A stretch of DNA of 64,000 nucleotides. It comes from Triticum aestivum. Taxonomy: Eukaryota > Streptophyta > Magnoliopsida > Poales > Poaceae. Shown here one piece after another: positions 1 to 11,352 of the stretch; position 1 is the first letter of the stretch; every line of letters starts with the position of its first letter. The stretch covers positions 200,078,538 to 200,142,537 of the forward strand of contig NC_057801.1 in NCBI RefSeq assembly GCF_018294505.1. The letters run 5' to 3'. The notes beneath the pieces are model-generated. The model saw only the letters and a list, made by a program, of their open reading frames with translations, did no database searches and was not told where the DNA came from. Both the position numbers and the translations under genes were made by a program.

Positions 1-1242
1 TCGCTGGGCCCTCTCGGTAATGCACATCACTATAAGCCTTGCAAGCAATGTAGCTAATGAGTTAGTTACGGGATGATGCATTATGTAAAGAGTAAAGAGA
101 CTTGCCAGTAACGAGATTGAACTAGGTATTGAGATACCGACGATCGAATCTCGGGCAAGTAACATACCAATGACAAAAGGAACAACGTATGTTGTTATGC
201 GGTTTGACCGATAAAGATCTTCGTAGAATATGTGGGAGCCAATATGAGCATCAAGGTTCCGTTATTGGTTATTGACCGGAGACGTGTCTCGGTCATGTCT
301 ACATTGTTCTTGAACCCATAGGGTCCGCATGCTTAAAGTTCGATGACGGTTATATTATGAGTTTATGGGTTTGATGTACCGAAGGAGTTCGGAGTCCCGG
401 ATGAGATCGGGGACATGACGAGGAGTCTCGAAATGGTCAAGACGTAAAGATCGATATATTGGACGACTATATTCGGACATCGGAAAGGTTCCGAGTGATT
501 CGGGTATTTTTGGAGTACCGGAGAGTTACGGAAATTCGTATTGGGCCTTAATGGGCCATACGGGAAAGGAGAGAAAGGCCCCAAAGGGTGGCTGCACCCC
601 TCCCCATGGACTAGTCCGAATTGGACTAGGGAGGGGGGTGCCCCCTTCCTTCCTTCTCCTTCTCCCTTCCCTTTCATTCTCTCCTACTCCTACTACTTGG
701 AAGGGCTCCTAGTTCTACTAGGAAAGGGGGAATCCTACTCCCGGTGGGAGTAGGACTCCCCTAGGGCGCGCCATAGAGAGGGCCGGCCCTCCCCTTCCTC
801 CACTCCTTTATATACGGGGAGGGGGGCACCCCTTGGAGACACAACAATTGATCATTGATCTCTTAGCCGTGTGCGGTGCCCCCCTCCACCATAGTCCTCC
901 TCGATAATATCGTAGCGGTGCTTAGGTGAAGCCCTGCAACGGTAGAACATCATCATCGTCACCACCCCGTCATGCTGACGGAACTCTCCCTCAACACTCG
1001 GCTGGATCGGAGTACGAGGGACGTCATGGAGCTGAACGTGTGCAAGAACTCGGAGGTGCCATAGTTTCGGTGCTTGATCGGTCGGGCCGTGAAGACGTAC
1101 GACTACATCAACCGCGTTGTGCTAACGCTTCCTCTTTCGGTCTACGAGGGTACGTGGACAACACTCTCCCCTCTCGTTGCTATGCATCACCATGATCTTG
1201 TGTGTGCGTAGGAAATTTTTGAAATTACTACGTTCCCCAACA
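1..1242 (+). repeat. 5' LTR of Angela-type element (right ~1.24 kb)
   Basis: This matches 6868-8110 nearly base for base, so it is the same LTR with its first ~500 bases outside the window. It ends in ...CCCCAACA just before the primer binding site. Short open frames inside it (for example at 541-753) recur in the 3' LTR and are not genes. Confidence 0.93.
807..814 (+). promoter_or_regulatory. TATA box of the LTR promoter (5' LTR)
   Basis: TTTATATA lies in a CT-rich context about 430 bases before the LTR end. The same motif is at 7675-7682 in the 3' LTR. Its position in the downstream half of a long Copia LTR fits the U3/R promoter. Whether it is active cannot be seen. Confidence 0.6.
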
Positions 1243-1243
1243 G

Positions 1244-1255
1244 TGGCATCCGAGC
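1244..1255 (+). other. Primer binding site (initiator Met-tRNA type), mutated
   Basis: TGGCATCCGAGC starts one base after the LTR end. The usual plant Copia site complementary to initiator methionine tRNA is TGGTATCAGAGC, so two positions differ, both in the direction expected of decay. Confidence 0.75.
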
Positions 1256-2504
1256 GTAGGTTTTATGCGTTGATGTTATATGCATGAGTAGAACACAAGT
1301 GAGTTGTGGGCGATACAAGTCATACTGCTTACCAGCATGTCATACTTTGGTTCGGCGGTATTGTTGGATGAAGCGGCCCGGACCGACATTACGCGTACGC
1401 TTACGCGAGACTGGTTTTACCGCCGTGCTTTGCACACAGGTGACTAGCGGGTGTCAGTTTCTCCAACTTTAGTTGAACTGAGTGTGGCTACGCCCGGTCC
1501 TTGAGAAGGTTAAAACAACACTAACTTGACGAACTATCGTTGTGGTTTTGATGCGTAGGTAAGAACGGTTCTTGCTCTGCCCGTAGCAGCCACGTAAAAC
1601 TTGCAACAACAAAGTAGAGGACGTCTAACTTGTTTTTGCAGGGCATGTTGTGATGTGATATGGTCAAGATGTGATGAGATATAAGTTGTTGTATGAGATG
1701 ATCATGTTTTGTTTAAGTTATCGGCAACTGGCAGAAGCCTTATGGTTGTCTCTTTATTGCATAAGATGCAAGCGCCAAATAATTGCTTTACTTTATCGCT
1801 ATGCGATAGCAATAGTTGCAAGAGCAATAGTTGGAGACGACCATGTGACGACACATTGATATATATCAAGATGATGGAGATCATGGTGTCATGCCGGTGA
1901 TGATGGAGATCATGACGATGCTTTGGAGATGGAGATCAAAGGCACAAGATGATGATGGCCATATCATGTCACATATTTTTTGATTGCATATGATGTTTAT
2001 CTTTTATACATCTTATTTTGTTTTGATTGACGGTAGCATTATAAGATGATCTCTCACTAAATTTCAAGATAAAAGTGTTCTCCCTGAGTATGCACCGTTG
2101 CCAAAGTTCATCGTGCCCAGACACCACATGATGATCGGGTGTGATAAGCTCTACGTCCATCTACAACGGGTGCAAGCCAGTTTTGCACACGCGGAATACT
2201 CAGGTTAAACTTGACGAGCCTAGCATATGCAGATATGGCCTCGGAACACTAGAGACCGAAAGGTCGAGCGTGAATCATATAGTAGATATGATCAACATAG
2301 TGATGTTCACCATTGAAAACTACTCCATCTCACGTGATGATCGATTATGGTTCAGTTGATTTGGATCATGTGATCACTTAGATGACTAGAGGGATGTCTA
2401 TCTAAGTGGGAGTTCTTAAATAATATGATTAATTGAACTTAAATTTATCATGAACTTAGTCCTGGTAGTATTTTGCAAATTATGTTGTAGATTAATAGCT
2501 CGCG
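1256..2504 (+). other. Untranslated leader of the Angela-type element
   Basis: About 1.25 kb between primer binding site and gag with no long open frame. A long leader is normal for Angela/BARE elements. No separate gene or repeat was recognised here. Confidence 0.55.
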
Positions 2505-3310
2505 TTGTTGCTTTCATATGTTTATTTTGATATGTTCTTAGAGAAAACTATGTTGAAAAATGTTAGTAGCAATGATGCGGATCGGATCCATGATCTGAGG
2601 ATTGTCCTCATTGCTGCACAAAAGAATTATGTCCTTGATGCACCGCTAGGTGACGGACCTATTGCAGGAGCAGATGCAGACGTTATGAACGGTTGGCTAG
2701 CTCAATATGATGACTACTTGATAGTTTCACCATGCTTAACGGCTTAGAATCGGGACTTCAAAGGCATTTTGAATGTCATGGACCATATGAGATGATCCAG
2801 GAGTTGAAGTTAATATTTCAAGCAAATACCCGAGTTGAGAGATATGAAGTCTCCAACAAGTTCTATAGCTAAAAGATGAAGGAGAATTGCTCAACTAGTG
2901 AGAATGTGCTTAGATTGTCTAGGTACTACAATCGCTTGAATCAAGTGGGAGTTAATCTTCCAGATAAGATAGTGATTGACAGAGTTCTCTAGTCACCATC
3001 ACCAAGTTACTAGAACTTCATGATGAACTATAGTATGCAAGGGATGACGAAAATGATTCCCGAGCTCTTCATGATGTTGAAATCGACGAAGGTAGAAATC
3101 AAGAAAGAGCATCAAGTGTTGATGATTGACAAGACCACTAGTTTCAAGAAAAGGGCAAAGGGAAAGAAAGGAAACTTCAAGTAGAATGGCAAGCAAGTTG
3201 TCACTCCCGTGAAGAAGCCCAAAGCTGAACCAAAGCCTGAAACTGAGTGCTTCTACTGCAAAGGAAATGGTCACTAGAAGCGGAAATGCCCTGAATATTT
3301 GGTGAATAAG
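2505..3310 (+). pseudogene. gag remnant of the Angela-type Copia element
   Basis: The capsid-type gag protein is recognisable but broken. The N-terminal part (2545-2747) reads as a plant Copia gag with an HDLRIVL stretch. After a stop the match continues in pieces to about 3310. A CCHC zinc knuckle lies around 3248-3293 (CFYCKGNGH followed by ...KC), but the codon after its histidine is a TAG stop (3275-3277), where Trp is usual in this family (a G-to-A change). Several other stops occur between 2748 and 3200. It cannot give a full-length gag. Confidence 0.75.
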
Positions 3311-3664
3311 AAGGATGGCAAAGTGAACAAAGGTATATTTGATATACATGTTATTGATGTGTGCCTTACTAGTGTTTATAGTAGCCCCTGAGTATTTGAT
3401 ACATGTTTGGTTGCTATGATTAGTAACTCGAAACAGGAGTTACAGAATAAACAGAGACTAGTTGAAGGGGAAGTGACGATGAGTGTTGGAAGTAGTTCCA
3501 AGATTGATATGATCATCATCACACACTCCCTATACTTTCGGGATTAGTGTTAAACCTAAATAAATGTTATTTGGCGTTTGCGTTGAGCATGAATATGATT
3601 TGATCATGTTTATTGCAATACGCTTATTCATTTAAAGTCAGAGAATAATTGTTGTTCTGTTTAC

Positions 3665-6190
3665 ATGAGTAAAACCTTCAATGGTCATACACCCAATGAA
3701 AATAGTTTGTTGGATCTCGATCGTAGTGATACACATATTCATAATATTGATGCCAAAAGATGCAAAGTTAATAATGATAGTGCAACTTATTTGTGGCACT
3801 GCCGTTTGGGTCATATCGGTGTAAAGCGCATGAAGAAACTCCATAAAAGATGGATTTTCGGAATCACTTGGTTATGAATCATTTGATGCTTGCGAACCGT
3901 GCCTTTTGGGCAAGATGACTAAAACTCCATTCTCCAGAACAATGGAACGAGCTACTGACTTGTTGGAAATAATACATACTGATGTATGCAGACCAATGAG
4001 TATTAAGGCTCGTGGCGGGTATCGTTATTTTCTCACCTTCACAAATGATTTGAGCAGATATGGGTATATCTACTTGATGAAACATAAGTCTGAAATAGTT
4101 GAAAGGTTCAAAGAATTTCAGAGTGAAGTGGAAAATCATCATAACAAGAAAATAAAGTTTCTGCAATCTGATCGTGGAGATGAATATTTGAGTTACGAGT
4201 TTGGCCTTCAGTTAAAATAATGTGGAATAGTTTCACAAACTCATGCCACCTGGAACACCACAGCATAACGGTGTGTCCGAACATCATAACCACACTTTAT
4301 TGGATATGGTGCGATCTATGATGTATCTTACCGATTTACCACTATCGTTTTGGGATTATGCATTAGAGACAGCTGCATTCACTTTAAATAGGGCACCATC
4401 AAAATCCGTTGAGACGACAACGTATGAACTATTGTTTAGCAATAAACCTAAGCTGTCGTTTCTTAAAGTTTGGAGTTGCAATGCTTATGTGAAAAAGTTT
4501 CAACCTGATAAGCTCGAACCCAAATCAGAGAAGTGCGTCTTCATAGAATACCCAAAGGAAACTGTTGGGTACACCTTCTATCACAGATCTGAAGGCAAGA
4601 TATTCGTTGCTAAGATGGATCCTTTCTAGAGAAGGAGTTTCTCTCGAAAGAAGTGAGTGGGAGGAAAGTAGAGCTTGATAAGGTAATTGTACCTTCTCCC
4701 GAATTGGAAAGTAGTTCATCACAGAAATTAGTTCCAGTGATTTCTACACCAATTAGTGAGGAAGCTAATGATGATGATCATGAAACTTCAGATCAAGTTA
4801 CTACAAAACCTTGTAGGTCTTCCAGAGTACAGTCCGCACCAAAGTGGTACGGTAATCCTGTTCTGGAAGTCATGTTACTAGACCATGATAAACCTACGAA
4901 CTATGAGGAAGTGATGATGAGCCCAGATTCCACGAAATGGCTGGAGGCCATGAAATCTGAGATAGGATCCATGTATGAGAACAAAGTGTGGACTTTGGTG
5001 GACTTGCCTGATGATCGGCAAGCCATAGAAAATAAATGGATCTTTAAGAGGAAGACGGACGTTGATAGTAGTGTTACTATCTACAAAGCTCGACTTGTCG
5101 CAAAAAGGTTTTCGACAAGTTCAAGGTGTTGACTACAATGAGATTTTCTCAACTATAGCGATGCTTAAGTCTGTCCGAATCATGTTAGCAATTGCCACAT
5201 TTTATGAAATCTGGCAAATGGATGTCAAAACTGCATTCCTTAATGGTTTTCTTAAAGAAGAGTTGTATATGATGCAACCAGAAGGTTTTGTCAATCCTAA
5301 AGGTGCTAACAAAATGTGCAAGCTCCAGCAATCCATCTATGGACTGGTGCAAGCATCTCAGAGTTAGAATATACGCTTTGATAAGTTGATCAAAGCATAT
5401 AGTTTTATACGGACTTGCAGTGAAGTCTGTATTTACAATAAAGTGAGTGGGAGCACTACAGCCTTTCTGATAAGTATATGTGAGTGACATATTGTTGATC
5501 AGAAATGATGTAGAATTTTTCTGGAAAGCATAAAGAAGTGTTTGAAAGGAGTTCTTTAAAAGAAAGACCTCAGTAAAGCTATTTACATATTGAGCATCAA
5601 GATCTATTGAGATAGATCAAGACGCTTGATAAGATTTTCAATGAGTACATACCTTGATAAGATTTTGAAGTAGTTCAAAATGGAACAGTCAATGAAAGAG
5701 TTCTTGCTTGTGCTACAAAGGTGTGAAATTGAGTAAGTCTCAAATCCCGACCACGGCAGGAAATAGAAAGAGAATGAAAGTCATTCCCTATGCATCAGCC
5801 ATAGGTTCTATAAAAGTATGCCATGCTATGGACCAGACCTATTGTATACTCTGCCCTGGTTTGGCAAGGGAGTACAATAGTGATCTAGGAGTAGATCACT
5901 GGACATTGGTCAAAATTATCCTTAGTGGAATAAGGATATGTTTCTCGATTATGGAGGTGACAAGAGGTTCGTCGTAAAGGGTTACGTCGATGCAAGTTTT
6001 GGCACTGATCCATATGACTCTAAGTTTTAATCTGGATACATATTGGAAGTGGGAGCAATTAGCTAGAGTAGCTCCGTGGAGAGCATTGTAGACATAGAAT
6101 ATTTTGCAAAATACATACGGCTCTGAATGTGACAGACCCATTGACTAAACTTCTCTCACAAGCAAAACATGATCACACCTTAGTACTCTT
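3665..6190 (+). pseudogene. pol remnant (integrase, reverse transcriptase, RNase H) of the Angela-type element
   Basis: Copia pol in broken pieces. The GAG-pre-integrase segment with LWHCRLGH is near 3790. The integrase core runs over about 3906-4629, with catalytic positions visible in HTDVC, SDRGDE and PQHNGVSEHHN. A low-complexity linker and the start of reverse transcriptase follow (4653-5132), with a frameshift near 5110 and continuation at 5062-5367 (QMDVKTAFLNGF, EGFVNPKG). RT is cut short after about 5367 and the YVDD-bearing half is not found. An RNase H tail is present only as fragments (5708-6160). The protease region (3340-3660) is unreadable. It is non-functional and belongs to the element at 1-8110. 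Confidence 0.85.
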
Positions 6191-6352
6191 TGGGTGTTAA
6201 TCACATAGCGATGTGAACTAGATTATTGACTATAGTAAACCCTTTGGATGTTGATCACATGACGATGTGAACTATGGGTGTTAATCACATACAGATGTGA
6301 ATATTAGTGTTACATCACATGGCGATGTGAACTAGATTATTGACTCTAGTGC

Positions 6353-6362
6353 AAGTGGGAGA
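6353..6362 (+). other. Polypurine tract of the Angela-type element
   Basis: AAGTGGGAGA lies just before the TG that opens the 3' LTR at 6364, where plus-strand synthesis would be primed. Confidence 0.6.
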
Positions 6363-6363
6363 C

Positions 6364-8110
6364 TGAAGGAAATATGCCCTAGAGGCAATAATAAAGTTAT
6401 TATTTATTTCCTTATATCATGATAAATGTTTATTATTCATGCTAGAATTGTATTAACCGGAAACATAATACATGTGTGAATACATAGACAAATAGAGTGT
6501 CACTAGTATGCCTCTACTTGACTAGCTCGTGAATCAAAGATGGTTAAGTTTCCTAACCATAGACATGAGTTGTCATTTGATTAACGGGATCACATCATTA
6601 GGAGAATGATGTGATTGACTTGACCCATTCCGTTAGCTTAGCACTTGATCATTTAGTATGTTGCTATTGCTTTCTTCACGACTTGTACATGTTCCTATGA
6701 CTATGAGATTATGTAACTCCCGTTTACCGGAGCAACACTTTGTGTACTACCAAACGTCACAACATAACTGGGTGATTATAAAGGTACTCTACAGGTGTCT
6801 CCGAAGGTACTTGTTGGGTTGACGTATTTCAAGATTAGGATTTGTCACTCCGATTGTCAGAGAGGTATCTCTGGGCCCTCTCGATAATGCATATCACTAT
6901 AAGCCTTGCAAGCAATGTAGCTAATGAGTTAGTTACGGGATGATGCATTACGTAACGAGTAAGGAGACTTGCTGGTAACGAGACTGAACTAGGTATTGAG
7001 ATACCGACGATCGAATCTCGGGCAAGTAACATACCGATGACAAAAGGAACAACGTATGTTGTTATGCGGTTTGACCGATAAAGATCTTCGTAGAATATGT
7101 GGGAGCCAATATGAGCATCCAGGTTCTGCTATTGGTTATTGACTGGAGACGTGTCTCAGTCATGTCTACATTGTTCTTGAACCCGTAGGGTCGGCACGCT
7201 TAAAGTTTGATGACGGTTATATTATGAGTTTATGGGTTTGATGTACCAAAGGAGTTCGGAGTCCCGGATGAGATCGGGGACATGACGAGGAGTCTCGAAA
7301 TGGTCAAGACGTAAAGATCGATATATTGGACGACTATATTCGGACATCGGAAAGGTTCCGAGTGATTCGGGTATTTTTGGAGTACCGGAGAGTTACGGGA
7401 ATTCGTATTGGGCCTTAATGGGCCATACGGGAAAGGAGAGAAAGGCCCCAAAGGGTGGCCGCACCCCTCCCCATGGACTAGTCCGAATTGGACTAGGGAG
7501 GGGGGGTGCCCCCTTCCTTCCTTCTCCTTCTCCCTTCCCTTTCATTCTCTCCTACTCCTACTACTTGGAAGGGCTCCTAGTTCTACTAGGAAAGGGGGAA
7601 TCCTACTCCCGGTGGGAGTAGGACTCCCCTAGAGCGCGCCATAGAGAGGGCCGGCCCTCCCCTTCCTCCACTCCTTTATATACGGGGAGGGGGGCACCCC
7701 TTGGAGACACAACAATTGATCATTGATCTCTTAGCCGTGTGCGGTGCCCCCCTCCACCATAGTCCTCCTCGATAATATTGTAGCGGTGCTTAGGCGAAGC
7801 CCTGCAACGGTAGAACATCATCATCGTCACCACCCCGTCGTGCTGACGGAACTCTCCCTCAACACTCGGCTGGATCGGAGTACGAGGGACGTCATGGAGC
7901 TGAACGTGTGCAAGAACTCGGAGGTGCCATAGTTTCGGTGCTTGATCGGTCGGGCCGTGAAGACGTACGACTACATCAACCGCGTTGTGCTAATGCTTCC
8001 GCTTTCGGTCTATGAGGATACGTGGACAACACTCTCCCCTCTCGTTGCTATGCATCACCATGATCTTGTGTGTGCATAGGAAATTTTTGAAATTACCACA
8101 TTCCCCAACA
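6364..8110 (+). repeat. 3' LTR of Angela-type element, complete
   Basis: 1747 bp, starting TGAAGGAAATATGCCC (canonical TGTTGG... with changes) and ending ...TTCCCCAACA. The length suits Angela-type LTRs. A TATA motif is at 7675-7682. The right part is a near-duplicate of 1-1242. Confidence 0.92.
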
Positions 8111-8851
8111 AAGTCAACCCACAAATTTGCTTGGACAGAGTACATCCTGAAGTATTTCTCGCATTGCTGCTTCCACCACTTTGGATTATCACCATCAAAT
8201 TTTGGAAAATCAGTCCGAGGAATGCGAGGACTGAATCTCGAATGGGAACACCGTACTGCTGAATTGGGTGACACTCCGTGCTCATCAAGTTCATCCGAGA
8301 ATTCCTCATAGGCTTGAAAATGATTGCTGGAATGCTCACCCTGTCCTTGGACCGATCGGATGTTGCGTTGTACCCGCATCTCAACGCCTGCCGGATTTCC
8401 CTCACGACGCGACACTTCCACCCTCAACCCCCTGCACGCTGCTGTGGTTGCGGCAGAGTAGATGGTGTGGTCTGCGCCTGTTCCAGGGACGAGACGCGCT
8501 TGAGGACTCCAGTGAGGGAGCGCTTCATCTCATCCACCGCTGCATCCAGCCCGTTGTTGGCGATGAGAAGCCGACCCATCGTTACCTCTGTACGGTCGAG
8601 CGACGCGGTGGTGGTCTGTGCGAGCGCATCAAACGCCTTCGCCGAGGATGACGCATAGCCGTCGACGGTGGTGCGCAGCTCCTCGATCCCCTTGGCGTGT
8701 GCGCCCCTGCCTCTGAAACGGCCTTGCTCTGCGCGATGGTCACCTGAATCAGCTGCTGCATCTCCGCGAGCGTCATCTCTGCTGCCGCCATGCGTGCAGA
8801 GAGCGTCGGCTTGTCGGATTTCTTCGACGTGGTTACCGCCGGTTGTCCCAA
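8111..8851 (-). pseudogene. gypsy gag N-terminal part, frameshifted and truncated
   Basis: On the minus strand the protein starts near 8851 (MGQPAVTTSKKSDKP). It runs through a coiled-coil-like Ala/Glu/Arg-rich region, with frameshifts near 8700 and near 8430, into the start of a Retrotrans_gag domain (FPKFDGDNPKWWKQQCEKYF, near 8240-8180). It ends where the Angela LTR begins. In intact relatives a CCHC knuckle and pol follow. The frames join only if two small indels are allowed, so it is a pseudogene. Confidence 0.75.
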
Positions 8852-8976
8852 CCCAACTCAGGTACACCAAAGTGTTTTGCGCGTAATTCCCAGAGGAATC
8901 GTACCTTTCGTCAGGAATTAGGGGTCAATCGGCAGATCGAATCATTGGAATTTTTTTTTGCGTGGATTTGACGAGG

Positions 8977-8988
8977 CTCTAGATACCA
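8977..8988 (-). other. Primer binding site of the gypsy element
   Basis: On the minus strand TGGTATCTAGAG follows the LTR end after two bases. It is close to the initiator Met-tRNA complement TGGTATCAGAGC. This fixes the orientation of the element and the inner LTR edge at 8991. Confidence 0.65.
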
Positions 8989-8990
8989 AA

Positions 8991-9304
8991 TGCTACGGTA
9001 CAGATAGCATTCCCTGCCATGGCGAGGGTGTGGTTCATAGATTCTCAAGGTTTCGAGGAGAATACAGAGGGAATTACAGAGAGAGGAAGGCTTGGAGAAG
9101 AAGAAGCTCAGGGATAAGATCTCGATTGGCTACCATCATTTCCTCCCTCACACCCACACACGCGACGTCTATTTATCTGAGTACGATGGGCCGGTCCCTC
9201 GGCCCACGGACTGAGGCCCAAATTACAAGTCGTTGCACTCCTCTCGTTTCTCAATGTAATTTTCTCAATCTGATCTCTGCAACCCGTCGGGATTCAGACC
9301 AACA
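8991..9304 (-). repeat. Short LTR (about 314 bp) of the gypsy element
   Basis: On the minus strand it opens TGTTGGTCTGAATCCCGAC and closes ...TACCGTAGCA, the TG...CA ends of an LTR. A TATA-like ATAAATAG lies inside (about 9170-9177, minus strand). The outer edge at 9304 is inferred from the TG only, because the second LTR is not in the window. Confidence 0.6.
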
Positions 9305-9540
9305 AACACAAGTATGAGTTTTTTAGGTGTCTTGTAATCAAAGATTGCTGAGCAACATCATTCGGATGGATCTAGTTCAGATTTATTTTTTGTATCCGTC
9401 GTCACTGATCAGGGCTGTCTTTACATAAAATAGGCATATTGCGTGTACTGGATCAGCTGCGACAAAGGTGTCCATACATGATACATGGCGCAGATGATCC
9501 TCAAAGTCGCCGAGGCCATTGTTGAGTGAGATACGGGTCG

Positions 9541-10090
9541 ATTTTTTTTCGAAAAGAAGGAATACCGCCGGCCTCTGCATCTGGTCGATGCATACGGCCA
9601 CTTTATTAATTATTAGCACAAAACCTTACAAAGTCGTACAACAGTAAGACCAAAGCCACCATCTTCGCAACCTCTGTCGCTACTCCTATCTAACTGATGA
9701 AGGGGCGCTGATGGTCTGGGCCTAATACCAAACAGACCTCGCAGCCAAACCTAACATCTAAGACCTGAGGTCCCAACGTATGGGCACCCACCAGTCCGGC
9801 GTGCTCCTCAACCAGGCCGTCCGCCGGGTATGAGGCCGCCACAACCACCTACCACATATCCATCTTCAGAGCTGTACTGTTGTAACGGCCTTGCCCGGTC
9901 TCGCTGCCGCCGACGCCACCACGACGCCAGACAGCGTCGACCTCCTGCGCGTGTCCGTCACCACACATCTGACGCCAAGCCTCCGCTGCTCCATGCCGCC
10001 AAGAGCCGCTGCCAAGAAAATGTAGAACGAAACACCGCTCCACCGAAGAGAGGCAGCACCCCCCACCCCTCACCTGCAATGACCAAAACA
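9541..10090 (-). mobile_element. LINE 3' end (5'-truncated non-LTR retrotransposon), minus strand
   Basis: On the minus strand this is a GC-rich 3' UTR followed by AATTAATAAAGTGGCCGTATG, a GATGCAGAGGCCGG motif and an A-tail (T run at 9541-9548). That tail is common to a large family of Triticeae LINEs, an identification from memory of the family. No reverse transcriptase is included. The 5' truncation point (about 10090) and target duplication could not be fixed. Short GC-rich frames across 9830-10100 are taken as chance. Confidence 0.6.
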
Positions 10091-10100
10091 TGAGGGCGAA

Positions 10101-10652
10101 CATGAAGTACTATAGTTGATAATTTTACGAGTCCTGCTTGCTTTGTTCACCACTAGTACTTGTCTTCGCTGAATGCGCACATTAGCTATCAGTGAGCTTT
10201 CCAGGGTAGCTTTTGTTGACTTAAATTATGAAATTTACTTGGGAGACAACGGTAAAGTCAGTCCACCAGAAATGACAATACATTTATAGATAGCATGAAT
10301 TCTGCAACCAAAATTGAATCACAACGTCATGGCTAATTCCACATTTTCTTCTAATTTCTGATTAGTCTCTTCATCATGCTTAATGCATGTGAACATCATT
10401 GTGTTTTTTATCTGAACTTTAATGCATCCAAATAAGGTGGTTTTCCGAAATTCATTCACTCTATCTACTGAATTGTAAGTTGATTTCGTTTGTCTCACCG
10501 GCTTAGTCTGGTATTGTGCATGTGGTGCTTGTAGTAATTATATACTAAATTTTTGTGTAGTCATTCAACATTTGCTTTAGTATACCCTGCGGTAGATATT
10601 TAAATGCAGATTCTACGTCACAATCTTGTGATTGTGAAGTTAGCAGTTTTAG
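10101..10652. other. No gene recognised
   Basis: AT-rich unique-looking sequence without a long open frame or a recognisable repeat, between a LINE tail and a tandem duplication. Confidence 0.4.
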
Positions 10653-10904
10653 ATGGTCTGGTGATTTGCATAATGACGAGTTTTGTCGGGACATGTCTTT
10701 TCCTGTTATATACACTGTTTCTGCTCCGGGTTGCACATGCATTGAAACACACTTTGCGGCTCAGAAACACACATGGTCTGGTGATTTGCATAATGACGAG
10801 TTTTGTCGGGACATGTCGTTTCCTGTTATACACATTGTTTTTGCTCTGGGTTGCACATTTTACGAGTTTTGTCGGGATTACTATTTTGCGGCTCAGAAAC
10901 ACAC
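10653..10904 (+). repeat. Tandem duplication, period 120 bp, second unit enlarged to 132 bp
   Basis: ATGGTCTGGTGATTTGCATA begins at 10653 and again at 10773. The closing block GCGGCTCAGAAACACAC begins at 10756 and 10888, so the second unit is about 12 bp longer. An extra ACGAGTTTTGTCGGGA (10862) inside unit 2 repeats the block at 10795. A long frame runs through both copies (10666-11298), but it spans the LINE border and resembles nothing known, so it is not called as a gene. Confidence 0.85.
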
Positions 10905-11034
10905 TTTCGATATAACATCATGGGAAGATGCAACACAACTGGAATATCAGGTGAGGCAGCATGATTCCTTTTTTCTCATGCCATCTGGGATGCTTGAAAC
11001 TTTATTTTCAATTAGATGGAATATCAGGCTCCCA

Positions 11035-11048
11035 TATACCATTCACTC
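11035..11048. repeat. Target-site duplication, left copy, of the LINE
   Basis: TATACCATTCACTC, identical to 16094-16107. It lies directly next to the T run that is the minus-strand A-tail of the LINE. Confidence 0.9.
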
Positions 11049-11352
11049 TTTTTTTGATCAAAGAAGGGCTTGCCCCTTCCGATTTTCATTACTGAAAACC
11101 ATCAAGTTTCACAAACGAGTTCAAACTGAAAAGAAAAGATCGAAACGAAACCATCACAACACCCTAACATCCCAAAAGGCCAACACAGGCCAGCCAAACC
11201 GCACAACCCCCCAACCAAGTTTGCCAACTACGACAGAGTTCGACCTATATCGATCACCATTACAGCAAAGCAAAAGCAGCATAAGCATAAGGAGCTGAAG
11301 GAGCCTAGCTACAAGAAAAGCAAACACCAGGTCCACCACCGCAAGAGATTCT

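Larger units (their letters stand above)
1..8110 (+). mobile_element. Angela/BARE/WIS-type Copia LTR retrotransposon, degraded, 5' end outside window
   Basis: A Ty1/copia element in plus orientation: part of the 5' LTR (1-1242), primer binding site, long untranslated leader, broken gag and pol, purine tract, and complete 3' LTR (6364-8110). The LTR opens with the ATATGCCCTAGAGGCAATAA signature typical of Triticeae Angela/WIS/BARE elements and ends in CCCCAACA. The internal region (1243-6363) has domain order gag, integrase, reverse transcriptase, RNase H, which is Copia order. Many in-frame stops make it non-autonomous. Its 3' end abuts gypsy gag sequence at 8111, so it appears to have inserted into an older gypsy element. 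The left target duplication is outside the window, so insertion cannot be proved here. Comparing 1-1242 with 6868-8110 by eye gives about 33 substitutions (~2.7%), about 1 My at 1.3e-8 per site per year. Confidence 0.9.
8111..9304 (-). mobile_element. Ty3/gypsy retrotransposon 5' portion (LTR, PBS, gag), interrupted by the Angela element
   Basis: Reading on the minus strand, the order is a short LTR (9304 to 8991), a methionine-tRNA primer site, a leader, and a gag open in pieces down to 8111. There the homology stops at the Angela 3' LTR. The rest of gag-pol presumably lies left of the Angela element, outside the window. The short LTR and gag style would suit a Reina-like chromovirus, but the clade is not certain. 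Confidence 0.75.

Noticed and set aside
541..753. 70-codon frame in the Angela 5' LTR, repeated in the 3' LTR
   Set aside because: Non-coding LTR sequence; both copies are explained by the retrotransposon.
1..1242. Solo LTR at the window start
   Set aside because: It is followed at once by a primer binding site, gag and pol, and a matching 3' LTR at 6364-8110.
10666..11298. 210-codon frame across the 120-bp repeat into the LINE tail
   Set aside because: It crosses the LINE border at 11049, so it cannot be an old gene. The shared part is repeat.
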